A stretch of DNA of 64,000 nucleotides. Source: Candidatus Nomurabacteria bacterium. GTDB lineage: Bacteria; Patescibacteriota; Saccharimonadia; Saccharimonadales; Saccharimonadaceae. The translations under genes and the position numbers were made by a program. Below are positions 50,056-59,205 of this stretch, in pieces. A model generated the notes under the pieces. The model searched no databases. It saw nothing but the letters and a program-made list of their open reading frames with translations, and had not been told where the DNA came from. Position 1 is the stretch's first letter; each line of letters opens with the position of its first letter. Where the stretch lies: assembly GCA_031257295.1 (NCBI GenBank), contig JAIROX010000006.1:79392-143391 (forward strand), read 5' to 3'.

Positions 50056-50487
50056 TTACCTCTGTAGCCTTTCGCCTTTTCTGGCGCGGTTAGCCCATTC
50101 ATCGGCCAGCTCATTTTCAACATTATTATCATGCCCCTTCACCCACACCAACTCGGCTTGCGGCGACTCTTGATAAAGCTCAAACAGCTCCTGCACAAGA
50201 TCTAGGTTCTGAATTTCGCCCTTAGACTTCTTGCGCCAACCGTTAGCCTTCCACCCTGGTGCCCACTTAGTCAACACATTAATCCAAAACTCGCTGTCGG
50301 TTCTTATCTGGCACGGATCGCCGCCAGCTAACTTCAAAGCGGCCGCCAAGGCCAGCGCCTCCATGCGGATATTAGTCGTCTCCCCGGGTTCACTACCCAG
50401 CGCCACAGGCTTGCCATTCTCTATCACCGCATGACCCCCTGGACCAGGGTTCGGGCTAGCACTACCATCTGTATAAAACACTCTCAT
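50056..50487 (-). CDS. rnhA: Ribonuclease HI
   Basis: 143 residues from ATG 50487. Catalytic residues are in FYTDGSASPNPGPGG (Asp), NIRMEALA (Glu), IRTDSEF (Asp) and VKGHDNNVENELAD (His, Asp). It removes RNA from RNA-DNA hybrids. The longer frame to 50505 is not used: TAAAAT (50501-50496) stands 9 nt before ATG 50487, the near-leaderless layout seen elsewhere. Confidence 0.93.
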   Translation of the reverse strand: MRVFYTDGSASPNPGPGGHAVIENGKPVALGSEPGETTNIRMEALALAAALKLAGGDPCQIRTDSEFWINVLTKWAPGWKANGWRKKSKGEIQNLDLVQELFELYQESPQAELVWVKGHDNNVENELADEWANRARKGERLQR

Positions 50488-50517
50488 ACCTGTCCATTTT
50501 AGCATAAGCCAAGCCCC

Positions 50518-51120
50518 TTATATAAATGTGGGCTCTTCAGGAAAATCATACCACCTGCTGGGCACGTTAGGTAAAAACGTTCGTATCAATGTCTCAAGTG
50601 GCCTTTGCAGCAGCTTTATACCTATAAAATCCCCTTTACCGCGCCGCGCCACAAGCACGCTTACCGCAACATCAAGCTTATTTGCCGATAACACATCCTT
50701 AAACATCTGATCGCCCACCATGGCGATCTTTTCACCACTTTTCAACTTGGCTAGCTGAGCTGCCTCCCTTAGCATACTGGGCTTTGGCTTCGAACCCAGG
50801 TTTTTAGACTCAAACCGCTCACCGGTGTATACACCACCTGGCGTGAGCACAGTGGCACCAAAGCAGCCGAACAACTGCTCAAGCTCTTTAGCTCTGCCAA
50901 AGTAAGCATTGCTAACTATGAACAACTTAAGCCCTGCCGTCCGTAAACTCTCAAGATACCTGGTAATTTCCGGTTCAACCTTATGCTCGTGATAATTCAT
51001 CAGTGTGCCATCCACGTCAAAGGCCACAGCTCGAACGCCAACGCTCTTGAACCACTGCGGGCTTAAACGCTCCACCTCTTTAACCACTACGTCTGGCATC
51101 AAGCCACACCTTATCTTCAT
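50518..51120 (-). CDS. HAD phosphatase, YqeG family
   Basis: 200 residues. HAD motif I in FDVDGTLMNYHE, motif II in LFIVSNAY, the Lys in SKPKPSML and motif IV in MVGDQMFKDVL match YqeG-type IIIA phosphatases, related to phosphatidylglycerophosphate phosphatases. The start overlaps the yvcK stop as ATGA. The substrate is not known from sequence. Confidence 0.88.
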   Translation of the reverse strand: MKIRCGLMPDVVVKEVERLSPQWFKSVGVRAVAFDVDGTLMNYHEHKVEPEITRYLESLRTAGLKLFIVSNAYFGRAKELEQLFGCFGATVLTPGGVYTGERFESKNLGSKPKPSMLREAAQLAKLKSGEKIAMVGDQMFKDVLSANKLDVAVSVLVARRGKGDFIGIKLLQRPLETLIRTFLPNVPSRWYDFPEEPTFI

Positions 51121-52115
51121 CGTGTGCGCCCAAGTTCTGCTAGCTGCTTAGCTAGCCTGTTAGAATCGTGCCGAATTAACGTGCGGTCTATCTGGTCGCT
51201 CCGGGAGTCATCGCTCCAAGCCTCACGCGCCAACAGGTCAGCGCCAACCACCTTAAAATGCATCTTTTCAAGACTTTCCTCATCGCCCAACTCAACTGGT
51301 AGCTCACCATCAGCCGCATAGCGTTTTAGCATCTGGCCACTCGGTTGGCGAGTATTATAGACGACCGTATCAATAAACTGTTCATCCGCCAACCTCTCCA
51401 ACTCGTTAACATAGTCCACTACCGTAAAGCCATCCGTCTGACCGGGCTTATTGACTAAGTTACACACATACACTTTTCCAGCTTTAGAATTTTTTAGTGC
51501 CTGCGTTATGCCCGGCACGGTAAGCGCCGCACCAAGACTAGTATATAGGCTGCCCGGTGCCACTACCACAAGATCAGCCTGCCGGATGGCATCTAAGGCT
51601 GCTGGGTTGGCCGCGGGCTTGGGCTCTAGCCACACCTTGGGCCGCTTATTAGCAAAGATCTTTCCCTCCAAGTCACGCTCATGGGCCGTCACAGTCTCGC
51701 CATCATCAACAAATAGCCTCACCTGGTCAAGCGTAATTGGTTCTACGCGCCCAGATGTACGCAATATACTACCGGCTAGTTCCACACCTTTGCTAAAATC
51801 ACCAGTTACCTTCTCTAAAGCCGCCAGAAATAAGTTACCAAATGAGTGACCTTTTAGGTTACCCTCTTCAAAACGATACGCAAATAAGTCGCGTAGTTTG
51901 GGCGAGCAGCTTAGCGCCACTAAACATTGACGCACATCACCCGGTGGCAGCGCCCCTAATTCATCGCGCAGTTGTCCGGTAGAACCACCATCATCAGCCA
52001 TACTGACCAGCGCCGTTATGTGCCGAAAATAGTTTTTAAGCCCGCTAAGCACAACAAAACCACCAGTACCGCCGCTGATTACTACTACCTTAGTATCACT
52101 ATCAATTGCTTTCAT
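51117..52115 (-). CDS. yvcK: YvcK/CofD-like protein
   Basis: 332 residues. ISGGTGGFVVLSGLKNY, SMADDGGSTGQLRDELGALPPGDVRQCL and VVAPGSLYTSLGAAL are hallmarks of YvcK, a UDP-sugar-binding regulator of peptidoglycan synthesis and carbon metabolism. The usual rapZ and whiA neighbours are not here. It is co-translated with the HAD phosphatase. TAAAAT lies 10 nt before ATG 52115. Confidence 0.93.
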   Translation of the reverse strand: MKAIDSDTKVVVISGGTGGFVVLSGLKNYFRHITALVSMADDGGSTGQLRDELGALPPGDVRQCLVALSCSPKLRDLFAYRFEEGNLKGHSFGNLFLAALEKVTGDFSKGVELAGSILRTSGRVEPITLDQVRLFVDDGETVTAHERDLEGKIFANKRPKVWLEPKPAANPAALDAIRQADLVVVAPGSLYTSLGAALTVPGITQALKNSKAGKVYVCNLVNKPGQTDGFTVVDYVNELERLADEQFIDTVVYNTRQPSGQMLKRYAADGELPVELGDEESLEKMHFKVVGADLLAREAWSDDSRSDQIDRTLIRHDSNRLAKQLAELGRTR

Positions 52116-52171
52116 GCTTAACTAATTTTAACACGGTGCACGACCAAAACTTAATACAACAAGACGTTGGC

Positions 52172-53719
52172 CTATTTTACAGGCCTGATAAACCGGCGCG
52201 CGCCCACTGCCCCAGCCACCAGTGTCACACTTATCACCGGTGCAACCACTAGTTTAGGAGCTATAGATGTTGAGTTATCATAAGTTGTTGCACCACCAAA
52301 GCCAGTAATTGGCGACTTTAAGCTACCAGCGCATGTCCCAGCCTGGCTATTAACGATGCCGCCACTCGCGCCCAACTTAATGGTATGCGCACCCAGCGTT
52401 AATTTAACGGTGTGGCTTAAATAGGCCGAGCCACCATTAAAGTTACTCGCCGATAATGTAACCACATAGCTACCTAGATCTTTCCTACCAAGCAAGGTAT
52501 CTACCAGATCTCGTATCGTTAAACTACGCACTACACCGGTGCCCACAACAGTACCGTCACTTAATGTAGTAGTAAACTCCAAATTAACTGGGGTGGCGGT
52601 GTTTGTTAAACCTAGCATAGCAGCCAACAACGCCCTGGCCTCGGCTTCGGTGATACTAAGTAGGCTTTTGAGTTCAGGGATAACTACGTTATTGATATAT
52701 TGCTCTATACTATTGATAGTGTTCTGAATCAAGCCCTTGATGCTATTAATAGCTTGATCAAATACCAACCCAGCCATAGTCGCCTCGGTTTGAGCCACAG
52801 CGCGGGCACGAGCCTGTTCAGTCGCATCGGCTTCACTGGCTTTTTGAGCCGCATAAGCTGCCGGGTCAGTAGGCGGATTCGCTAATAGGTCTTTGTAATC
52901 CTGGTAGTCAGACAAATTACCTAACACCACCTGGATTGAGCTCTTGATACCATTGCAAGTACCGGACAGACCGACCAAAGCAAACAGATTGCAATTTAAG
53001 CTGCCCAAAGTGCCATTCAAGCTCGTCGCATTACTGATAATCCAATCGGCTGAAATACCCCCAGCCGGGATCCCCAACGCACTGGCAATCGCATTTTTTA
53101 CAGTCGTATTACCAATACCATTATATGCATCGTCAGCAGCTGTCGCGGCCTGCCTAATTTGGTCAACCACACCACCTGGCGCTTCATATGCATCCACCTC
53201 TGCCTGCCAGTCAGAGGCGTCTTGTGTTGCCTTAGCATAGGCCGCGGCATAAGCGTTCGTGCTTACGCTTGGATCATATTCACGCACATAGGCGATATTT
53301 TCAACAGTTTGCACCAACGTCGCACGCGTTTCAGCTAGTAATTGATCAATCGCCGCTTCGACATTGCTTGCACCAGCTACGGTCGCTGCTATCATTTGGT
53401 TAACATATTGTTCTATAATATTGCGCGCAATCCCAGACCGTATACTAATCTGGTCAATCAGCCTGTCGGCCCTTCTTTGCAGCTGAGCCAAAGCAGACTT
53501 AGCGCTGCTAGTTAGCCTTAAATCCGGATTGATCATTGCCGTGTAGGTTGCTATGTCGCACGCTGCGGGCAAACCTGAGTTAGCGCCCGTCGTATAGTTC
53601 CAAATTCCGCTATCAGCCAGGCTAATATCCAGTGCGCTTGCATTAGCGACTGGCGCGAAGGCACCTATAACCATAATCCCGGTCGCCACAAATAGGCTCA
53701 TTTTTCTAACTGTCGGCAT
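52172..53719 (-). CDS. Surface protein with signal peptide, helical body and C-terminal anchor
   Basis: 515 residues. A signal peptide (LFVATGIMVIGAFAPVANASA, cleavage near residue 28) leads into a long Ala-rich helical region (about 70-370), a beta-rich domain (about 375-475, VNLEFTTTLSDGTVVGTGVV), and a final hydrophobic segment with basic tail (LVVAPVISVTLVAGAVG, ARRFIRPVK). That is the layout of a sortase-type anchor, but no LPxTG is present. I do not recognise the family. A G9 run lies in its promoter, so it may be switched on and off. It could be an adhesin for host contact, which is inference. Confidence 0.7.
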   Translation of the reverse strand: MPTVRKMSLFVATGIMVIGAFAPVANASALDISLADSGIWNYTTGANSGLPAACDIATYTAMINPDLRLTSSAKSALAQLQRRADRLIDQISIRSGIARNIIEQYVNQMIAATVAGASNVEAAIDQLLAETRATLVQTVENIAYVREYDPSVSTNAYAAAYAKATQDASDWQAEVDAYEAPGGVVDQIRQAATAADDAYNGIGNTTVKNAIASALGIPAGGISADWIISNATSLNGTLGSLNCNLFALVGLSGTCNGIKSSIQVVLGNLSDYQDYKDLLANPPTDPAAYAAQKASEADATEQARARAVAQTEATMAGLVFDQAINSIKGLIQNTINSIEQYINNVVIPELKSLLSITEAEARALLAAMLGLTNTATPVNLEFTTTLSDGTVVGTGVVRSLTIRDLVDTLLGRKDLGSYVVTLSASNFNGGSAYLSHTVKLTLGAHTIKLGASGGIVNSQAGTCAGSLKSPITGFGGATTYDNSTSIAPKLVVAPVISVTLVAGAVGARRFIRPVK

Positions 53720-53774
53720 AGTATGCGCCTCACTTCCCCCACCGCAGTTATCACTTTTAGTATATTTACTAGTT

Positions 53775-53804
53775 AATATACCCCCCCCCTGGGTCGGTTT
53801 GCAA
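53775..53804 (-). promoter_or_regulatory. Promoter with G9 tract in the spacer (site D)
   Basis: On the minus strand TTGCAA (53804-53799), an 18-nt spacer ending in nine Gs (53789-53781), then TATATT (53780-53775). The homopolymer touches the -10 box. It drives the surface protein gene. Loss of one G would bring the spacer to the optimal 17. Confidence 0.7.
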
Positions 53805-53833
53805 ACATAAACACTTTACTTTATCAAAAAAGT

Positions 53834-55180
53834 TTACAGCTTATCAACCGCGGTGCGTCTCTGCTCAGTTGTGTCACGATCACGCACCGTTACAGTGCCG
53901 TCCTCTAACGTATCAAAGTCAACCACCACACAGTATGGCGTGCCGATTTCATCTTGCCTACGGTAACGCTTGCCAATATTACCATTATCATCCCAAGCTA
54001 CATTACCATATTTCTGTTTCAGTACTTCATACACCTTACGAGCCTTTGCCACCAGTTCCGGCTTATTTTTCAATAGCGGTGCTACAGCGTAGCGATACGG
54101 AGCCAGGTTAGTCGGTAGCTTCAATACAACACGTTTGTCACCGTTCACCTCGTCAACGGTATAAGCGTTGGCTAGTACCACCAAAACATGCCTATCCAAC
54201 CCATATGTTGGCTCGATTACGTGCGGCACGAATGGCTTACTACCGTCTTTTGGAGTGTATTTTAGATTTTTACCGCTATGTTTCTCGTGTTGCGTCAGGT
54301 CAAAATCCGTTCGATATGCCAAACCGCCTATTTCTTTAGTACCAAATGGATACTCAAACTCAAAATCAATCGTGCGCTTACTATAATGCGCCCTATCTTC
54401 AGCTGGTACCTCTAGTTGGTGGATTTTAGCAAGTGGCAGACCAAGCGCTTCAAACCACTTGTTACTTAAGTCTACCCATTTATCGAATTCCTTCTCCCAG
54501 CCATCTGGGTCAATAAAGTACTCCAGTTCCATAATTTCAAATTCGCGCGTACGGAAGATAAAGTCACGCGGGCTAATTTCATTACGAAAGCTACGCCCAA
54601 TTTGCGCCACACCAAATGGTAAACTTGGGCTGAAGCTATCTATGATGTTTTTGAAATTCACAAACATACCCTGGGCCGTTTCACCACGCAGGTACACAGC
54701 GCTTTTGTCATCTTCTACCGCACCTACCGACGTCCTAAACAATAAGTTGAACCGAGCCGGATTGCTTAACTTATTACCATCTGGGCTTTTGATATTCTTT
54801 TTATCTACCAACGCGATCATTTCGTCCAAGTTTAAGCTTGCAGCATTCTCTACACCAGCATCTTCAAGTAAGTGGTCTAAACGATAGCGCTTCTTAGTTT
54901 TTATGTCCTCAATCAACGGATCATTAAAAGTGTCCACATGCCCACTGGCCACCCACACACTCGGATTCATCAAAATAGCTGAATCTACTCCATACATATC
55001 TTCACGCGACTCTACGAACATCTGCCACCACAAATTAGTGATCCGACGTTTTAGCGCTACGCCCAGTGGCCCATAATCCCAAGTGCCGGCTAAGCCACCA
55101 TAAATCTCACTACCAGGGTAAATAAACCCTCGCCTTTTGCTAAGACTAACAATATCTTCTAAAGAAACTTCCTTACTCAT
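53834..55180 (-). CDS. glyQS: Glycyl-tRNA synthetase (single-chain class II)
   Basis: 448 residues, the eukaryote-like alpha2 type rather than glyQ plus glyS. GFIYPGSEIYGGLAGTWDYGPLG, LRGETAQGMFVNFKN, the motif-2 region GRSFRNEISPRDFIFRTREFEIMELEYF and motif 3 in PHVIEPTYGLDRHVL are diagnostic. A C-terminal anticodon-binding domain is present. TACAAT (55192-55187) ends 7 nt before ATG 55180, so this gene also looks leaderless. Confidence 0.96.
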   Translation of the reverse strand: MSKEVSLEDIVSLSKRRGFIYPGSEIYGGLAGTWDYGPLGVALKRRITNLWWQMFVESREDMYGVDSAILMNPSVWVASGHVDTFNDPLIEDIKTKKRYRLDHLLEDAGVENAASLNLDEMIALVDKKNIKSPDGNKLSNPARFNLLFRTSVGAVEDDKSAVYLRGETAQGMFVNFKNIIDSFSPSLPFGVAQIGRSFRNEISPRDFIFRTREFEIMELEYFIDPDGWEKEFDKWVDLSNKWFEALGLPLAKIHQLEVPAEDRAHYSKRTIDFEFEYPFGTKEIGGLAYRTDFDLTQHEKHSGKNLKYTPKDGSKPFVPHVIEPTYGLDRHVLVVLANAYTVDEVNGDKRVVLKLPTNLAPYRYAVAPLLKNKPELVAKARKVYEVLKQKYGNVAWDDNGNIGKRYRRQDEIGTPYCVVVDFDTLEDGTVTVRDRDTTEQRRTAVDKL

Positions 55181-55195
55181 ACTATAATTGTATCA

Positions 55196-56017
55196 CTATT
55201 TTTTCTTTTTTGCTTTGGTAGCATAAGCATAGTACATGATAAGCCCGATCGCTGCGCCGCCCACAATATTACCTAATGTAACTGGTATGAGATTGTCTAC
55301 AAAGAATGCACCCCAATTTAGCGCTGCCGTGTTTATGCCAGCATCAGCAATCAAGCCAGTGTAAGCACTGTTTAAATTAGCAAAAATTCCAGCCGGTATG
55401 TAGTACATATTAGCCACACAGTGCTCAAACCCAGCCGTTACAAACGCGATAATCGGCAAGAATGTCGCCAAGATCTTACCTGCCGTATCCTTAGCACTTA
55501 GTGCCATATACACCGCTGCGCAAACCAGGAAGTTACAAAAAATCCCCAGCACAAAAGCCTTACCCCACGGCAGGCTAGCCTTAACTGCTGCCACTTTTGC
55601 CGTATACACTGCCAGCGCGCCACCGCCGATATCCAGCTGGCCAAACCATGCTAATAGTGCAGCGAGTAGCAAAGCGCCAACAAGGTTTCCCACAAACACT
55701 ATCGCCCAGTTACGAAGCAGTCCACACCAAGTTATCTTGCCGGATAATGCCGCATTCACCATCAAAGCATTGCCAGTGAATAGCTCGGCACCAAGCAGTA
55801 TCACCATACACAGCCCAATCGGGAATACTAAGCCCGCCACCAGTCGAGCCAACCCTATATCCGGTATAGAGTGCGCAGCCGTGCTAGAAACTGCCGCCCC
55901 TAGGCCAATAAACAAGCCTGCTGCAATACCCAGAATAAATAAACGCCAAACTGGAGAGCTAGACTTTTTCGTTGCCCCTTCTATGTTTGCGTCTACCAAT
56001 TCACCTGGTGTCAACAT
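55196..56017 (-). CDS. Formate/nitrite transporter family channel
   Basis: 273 residues with six membrane helices and an FNT-type fold: NALMVNAALSGKI, GNLVGALLLAALLAW, NFLVCAAVYMAL and FEHCVANMYYIPAGIF carry the constriction-forming residues and the central His. It could carry formate, nitrite, hydrosulphide or lactate. No formate metabolism genes are near. TATTAT lies 8 nt before ATG 56017. Confidence 0.88.
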   Translation of the reverse strand: MLTPGELVDANIEGATKKSSSPVWRLFILGIAAGLFIGLGAAVSSTAAHSIPDIGLARLVAGLVFPIGLCMVILLGAELFTGNALMVNAALSGKITWCGLLRNWAIVFVGNLVGALLLAALLAWFGQLDIGGGALAVYTAKVAAVKASLPWGKAFVLGIFCNFLVCAAVYMALSAKDTAGKILATFLPIIAFVTAGFEHCVANMYYIPAGIFANLNSAYTGLIADAGINTAALNWGAFFVDNLIPVTLGNIVGGAAIGLIMYYAYATKAKKKK

Positions 56018-56032
56018 CGTTTTTATAATATA

Positions 56033-56704
56033 TCACAACTTAGCTACAATCCGCGCCAAATGTAGACAAACTGACAACAACGGTTCCGTGCCCGATACCT
56101 TGCGCACTGTCTTAATGTCATTATGGGTCATCACTCTCAGCAACTTTATGTGGTCAGCCATAACATCACCACACTCAGACTGTCTAAAAACTTGGTCTTC
56201 AATATCATAGGCGTAGCTGGCGCCAAGTTCAAGTTTATGTCCATCAGCATCCGTAGCTAAGTTAAGCTCATCACCTAAAACCCTAGCGTAACGTATATAG
56301 AACCAAGTTCGTACCAAGTCCAGATCTGCGCCACTCTCTAGCGCTTCCAGTGTACTATTTAGTACCATAAAAAACTCTGGGCTATCAACGTGCTCACTGC
56401 TACGCGCTACTAGTTTGAGCGCTTCATACACAAACTTCAAGCTATCATGATCTTGCAAGATCTTACCGTAAAACTTAACTATTCGTGCCGAAGTTAGTAC
56501 GCCCAGCTCACCGCGCCCTTCGTGTACAGTAATATCGCTGAATGTTAACAGCTCTACACCACTAGCCAGTTTACTTTTCTCCCTGCGGGCGCCTTTTACC
56601 ATTAAGCTTTTTTTACCCTCGGGTGTGATCACCTGCACAATCCGGTCGGCCTCACCGTAATTAGTGCGCTTTAAAACCAGCGACTGAGTGCGTATGCTAT
56701 TCAT
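56033..56704 (-). CDS. recO: DNA repair protein RecO
   Basis: 223 residues. The N-terminal OB-fold start (IRTQSLVLKRTNYGEADRIVQVITPEGKKSLMVKGARREKSKLASG) is typical of RecO, followed by a helical domain. The four-Cys Zn site found in many RecO proteins is absent. It helps load RecA at gaps. It overlaps the response regulator gene upstream by 4 bp, an unusual partner. Confidence 0.88.
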   Translation of the reverse strand: MNSIRTQSLVLKRTNYGEADRIVQVITPEGKKSLMVKGARREKSKLASGVELLTFSDITVHEGRGELGVLTSARIVKFYGKILQDHDSLKFVYEALKLVARSSEHVDSPEFFMVLNSTLEALESGADLDLVRTWFYIRYARVLGDELNLATDADGHKLELGASYAYDIEDQVFRQSECGDVMADHIKLLRVMTHNDIKTVRKVSGTEPLLSVCLHLARIVAKL

Positions 56705-57057
56705 CTTAGTGCCTCTTGCGCTGCAGCGCGTATATCATCTGGCGTCATTGTCACTTTATCCAGCACAGCGCAAACGGAGTTATCCACTAGTTCACCCAGC
56801 TCTTCAGCCATCGAGCTGCAGATGATCACAGGCACGTTGCTAGTGTCTGTATAAGATTGCAGCTCATTTAGCAAAGCAAATCCAGAGGGGCCGTCTAGCA
56901 CAATATCTAGAATTATCAGATCAGGCACCTTTTTATCAACTGCCGCGATAGCATCTAGCCCATTGCTAAAAGTTTTTACTGTATAACTTTTTAGTACACG
57001 CGACAAGTGTTCCACCATCAGATCATCGTCTTCTACCACGTAAATCAGCGCGCTCAT
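56701..57057 (-). CDS. Single-domain response regulator
   Basis: 118 residues. VVEDDDLM, the acceptor Asp in LIILDIVLDGPSG near 53, CSS and LDKVTM complete a receiver. No output domain. ATGA overlaps on both sides join it to the kinase upstream and recO downstream. Confidence 0.9.
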   Translation of the reverse strand: MSALIYVVEDDDLMVEHLSRVLKSYTVKTFSNGLDAIAAVDKKVPDLIILDIVLDGPSGFALLNELQSYTDTSNVPVIICSSMAEELGELVDNSVCAVLDKVTMTPDDIRAAAQEALR

Positions 57058-57767
57058 AGTAAGCTCAGCTGAGTTGATATCGGCAAGTCAATATAAAATG
57101 ATACTCCGTCGCGGTGTTGAGTAACGCCTAATTTTGAGTTCATGGCTCTAGCAAAACTTTGCGCTACATAAAGCCCTAACCCGCTACTATTCGGCCGACC
57201 GCCAATCGGTTGAGGATCTAGCTTACTGGCTTTTTTCACCTTTCGCCAAACTTCAGTAGGCAAACTCGGCCCATAGTCGCGCACGCCGATTCTTACTTTT
57301 TGCCCCACGCCCTTCACGAATAGCTCCGGCTTGTAGGTTTCGCTAGCGTGGTGCAGGGCATTATCACAAAAACCATATAAAAGATTGCCCAGTAGGTCAC
57401 GGTTGGCCACCACCAGCTTAGTTTTGCTCCGATAGCGGTGCTTCATGGTTGTATTTTTAAGCTTTTGTATAGGCCTTAGCGAACGTAGCACCTCATCACA
57501 AACTTGATAAGGGTTAACTGGTGTCAGTTCGAACATTGCATCTTCGAGGCGCGCCGCTTTAGTTAAACCGGTCACAAGCCTGAGCGCTCGCTCGCTGGCC
57601 AGTCCAAGCTGCTCTATGGTCTTTTTTTGTTCAGCGTCACCTTCAGCCTCATTCAGAAACAGCGAAAGCTGGCGAATTAGCGCCAATGGCGACTTCAATT
57701 CATGAGCTACCGCCACTAGCGAAGAATCCACCGCCAGCAACCTCTCTTTTTCACCTTTGCTATTCAT
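57054..57767 (-). CDS. Cytosolic histidine kinase without sensor domain
   Basis: 237 residues, little more than a catalytic core. H-box VAVAHELKSPLALIRQL at about residue 22, N-box-like GFCDNALHHAS, G-boxes RDYGPSLP and SSGLGLYVAQ. There are no membrane helices and no PAS, so the signal must come from a partner. It is coupled to the response regulator and recO. Confidence 0.88.
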   Translation of the reverse strand: MNSKGEKERLLAVDSSLVAVAHELKSPLALIRQLSLFLNEAEGDAEQKKTIEQLGLASERALRLVTGLTKAARLEDAMFELTPVNPYQVCDEVLRSLRPIQKLKNTTMKHRYRSKTKLVVANRDLLGNLLYGFCDNALHHASETYKPELFVKGVGQKVRIGVRDYGPSLPTEVWRKVKKASKLDPQPIGGRPNSSGLGLYVAQSFARAMNSKLGVTQHRDGVSFYIDLPISTQLSLL

Positions 57768-57798
57768 AGCCTTATAAAGCTATTTTAGCACAGAATAT

Positions 57799-58452
57799 CT
57801 ACTGGTTCACGCCTATAGTTTTGATAATCGCTTCAAAGTCTGGCCTAAAGACTTCCGAGTCAGTCTGCAGCATCACAGTTTTGTCTCGTAGTTTCAAAAC
57901 TAATATGACGCCTCTCATGTCTTTAGATATGGCACCGTCAAAGCGTACGCCCGGCAGATCAGTCTTACCGACCGTAGCTAAAGGCGTAGACCTTAAGTCG
58001 CCTTTTTTAACAGCTGAATCATAAGATTTCACTACAGAATCATAACTTTTGTCATAAATCGATACGCGTAAAGCAAATATCTGTGAGTTACTAACTGGCG
58101 GTACATAACCAGGGTTCAGATACGCCTCGTAGTCACCGCCCTTAGCGGCATCTTTAGCATCATACATGCTCCAAGTTTTTGGGTAGTCAAATGTCAGGCG
58201 GCCGTAGTCTTCTGGTCCAACAAATTCGGTCCTTGGGTTCTTTTCACGTTCAGCAAACTTAGCCTCGTCTTCATCAGCTTGTGTCTTCTTTGCAGTAGCC
58301 ACGGCCTCTGAAATCTTACTATCAACATTGTTTTTCTGATCCGAGTAGCTGATATATGCCCATACAGCTAGGCTTGCTGCTGCAGCTAAAAATACGCTCA
58401 GCATAGCCACAACTACCACCAACACATTAACTTCACCTGACCTATATTTCAT
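57799..58452 (-). CDS. Membrane-anchored protein, unknown
   Basis: 217 residues. One N-terminal membrane helix (VLVVVVAMLSVFLAAAASLAVWAYI), a charged coiled-coil stretch and an extracellular domain of about 140 residues (YGRLTFDYPKTWSMYDA, LRVSIYDKSYDSVVKSY). The YGRLTFDYPKTW start recalls PsbP-like or DUF domains in lipoproteins, but I cannot assign a family. A GGAG site precedes ATG 58452. Confidence 0.65.
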   Translation of the reverse strand: MKYRSGEVNVLVVVVAMLSVFLAAAASLAVWAYISYSDQKNNVDSKISEAVATAKKTQADEDEAKFAEREKNPRTEFVGPEDYGRLTFDYPKTWSMYDAKDAAKGGDYEAYLNPGYVPPVSNSQIFALRVSIYDKSYDSVVKSYDSAVKKGDLRSTPLATVGKTDLPGVRFDGAISKDMRGVILVLKLRDKTVMLQTDSEVFRPDFEAIIKTIGVNQ

Positions 58453-58505
58453 CTCGTAACTCCAATGTTTTATGTTTCGATTGTATCACACTTACGCTTA
58501 CAATT

Positions 58506-59002
58506 TCAAAACTTGTACAGAATATATGGCCCGCTTTCGCGCTCTGGTTTTTTGCCTGGTATTTTAAATCCGTAACTCACCACTCTAAGTGTTTTCCCAG
58601 TCTTAGATGCGTGCTCAGTAGCCTTCTTGCTCAACCGTTCAACCATCTTAGCCACGCCAAAGATATAAACAAGCGTCGTATCTTCCGGCCACTTAGCTTT
58701 TATGCCCTCATCAAACCTTACCTCTACAGACCCATACCTAGCACAAAGCAACTTTGATATCAAAACCATGATAGGGTGTTAATCTCGTAGCCAATGGCCC
58801 GCGCTCCGCGCCGAGCAGCTGCGCGTAGCACCAGCCCATCACCACTGCCAATATCCAGCACCGTATCTTGGGCTCCAACCTTATAAAGTTTATCAAAAGC
58901 CGTACTGATGTCTCGGCGCCGGGTTGGCACGTATGGTGCACCAAAAATTATCACCGAACAGAATACCAGCACGATCACCAAGCCAACATAGGCTAAAATC
59001 AC
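58506..59002 (-). pseudogene. Class I SAM methyltransferase broken by a 2-nt insertion
   Basis: Two overlapping frames together make one protein. 59002-58760 encodes a membrane helix and VLDIGSGDGLVLRAAARRGARAIGYEIN, then goes out of frame. 58769-58506 resumes with MVLISKLLCARYGSVEVRF and ends ...GPYILYKF. Removing one AC from the ACAC at about 58776-58779 restores a continuous GYEINPIMVLISKLL, as expected for this family. Either a recent inactivation, a sequencing error or a programmed shift. The intact gene would be coupled to xseB (ATGA at 58999-59002). Confidence 0.8.
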
Positions 59003-59205
59003 TTACTAAAATCCTTACTTAGCACCGTAATCTGATTTTTTAGATCCTTTAGGTCTTTTTCGACCTCTTTGGTCAGCGCCAAAACCTCTTCGTATCTTTT
59101 CGGCGCTTCGTCAACACCAAATTCGTCACTATAGAACCAATCGATTTTAGTTTTTAAGTCATCTATCTTGCTTGATATCGTTGTTTTACTATCTTTTTTT
59201 GGCAC
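58999..59205 (-). CDS. xseB: Exonuclease VII small subunit-like protein
   Basis: 68 residues, helical, with the helical-pair pattern expected of XseB. Position directly after xseA (17-bp overlap) supports the name. Several copies of XseB coat one XseA in the exonuclease VII complex, which degrades single-stranded DNA. Sequence signature is weak. Confidence 0.7.
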   Translation of the reverse strand: MPKKDSKTTISSKIDDLKTKIDWFYSDEFGVDEAPKRYEEVLALTKEVEKDLKDLKNQITVLSKDFSK

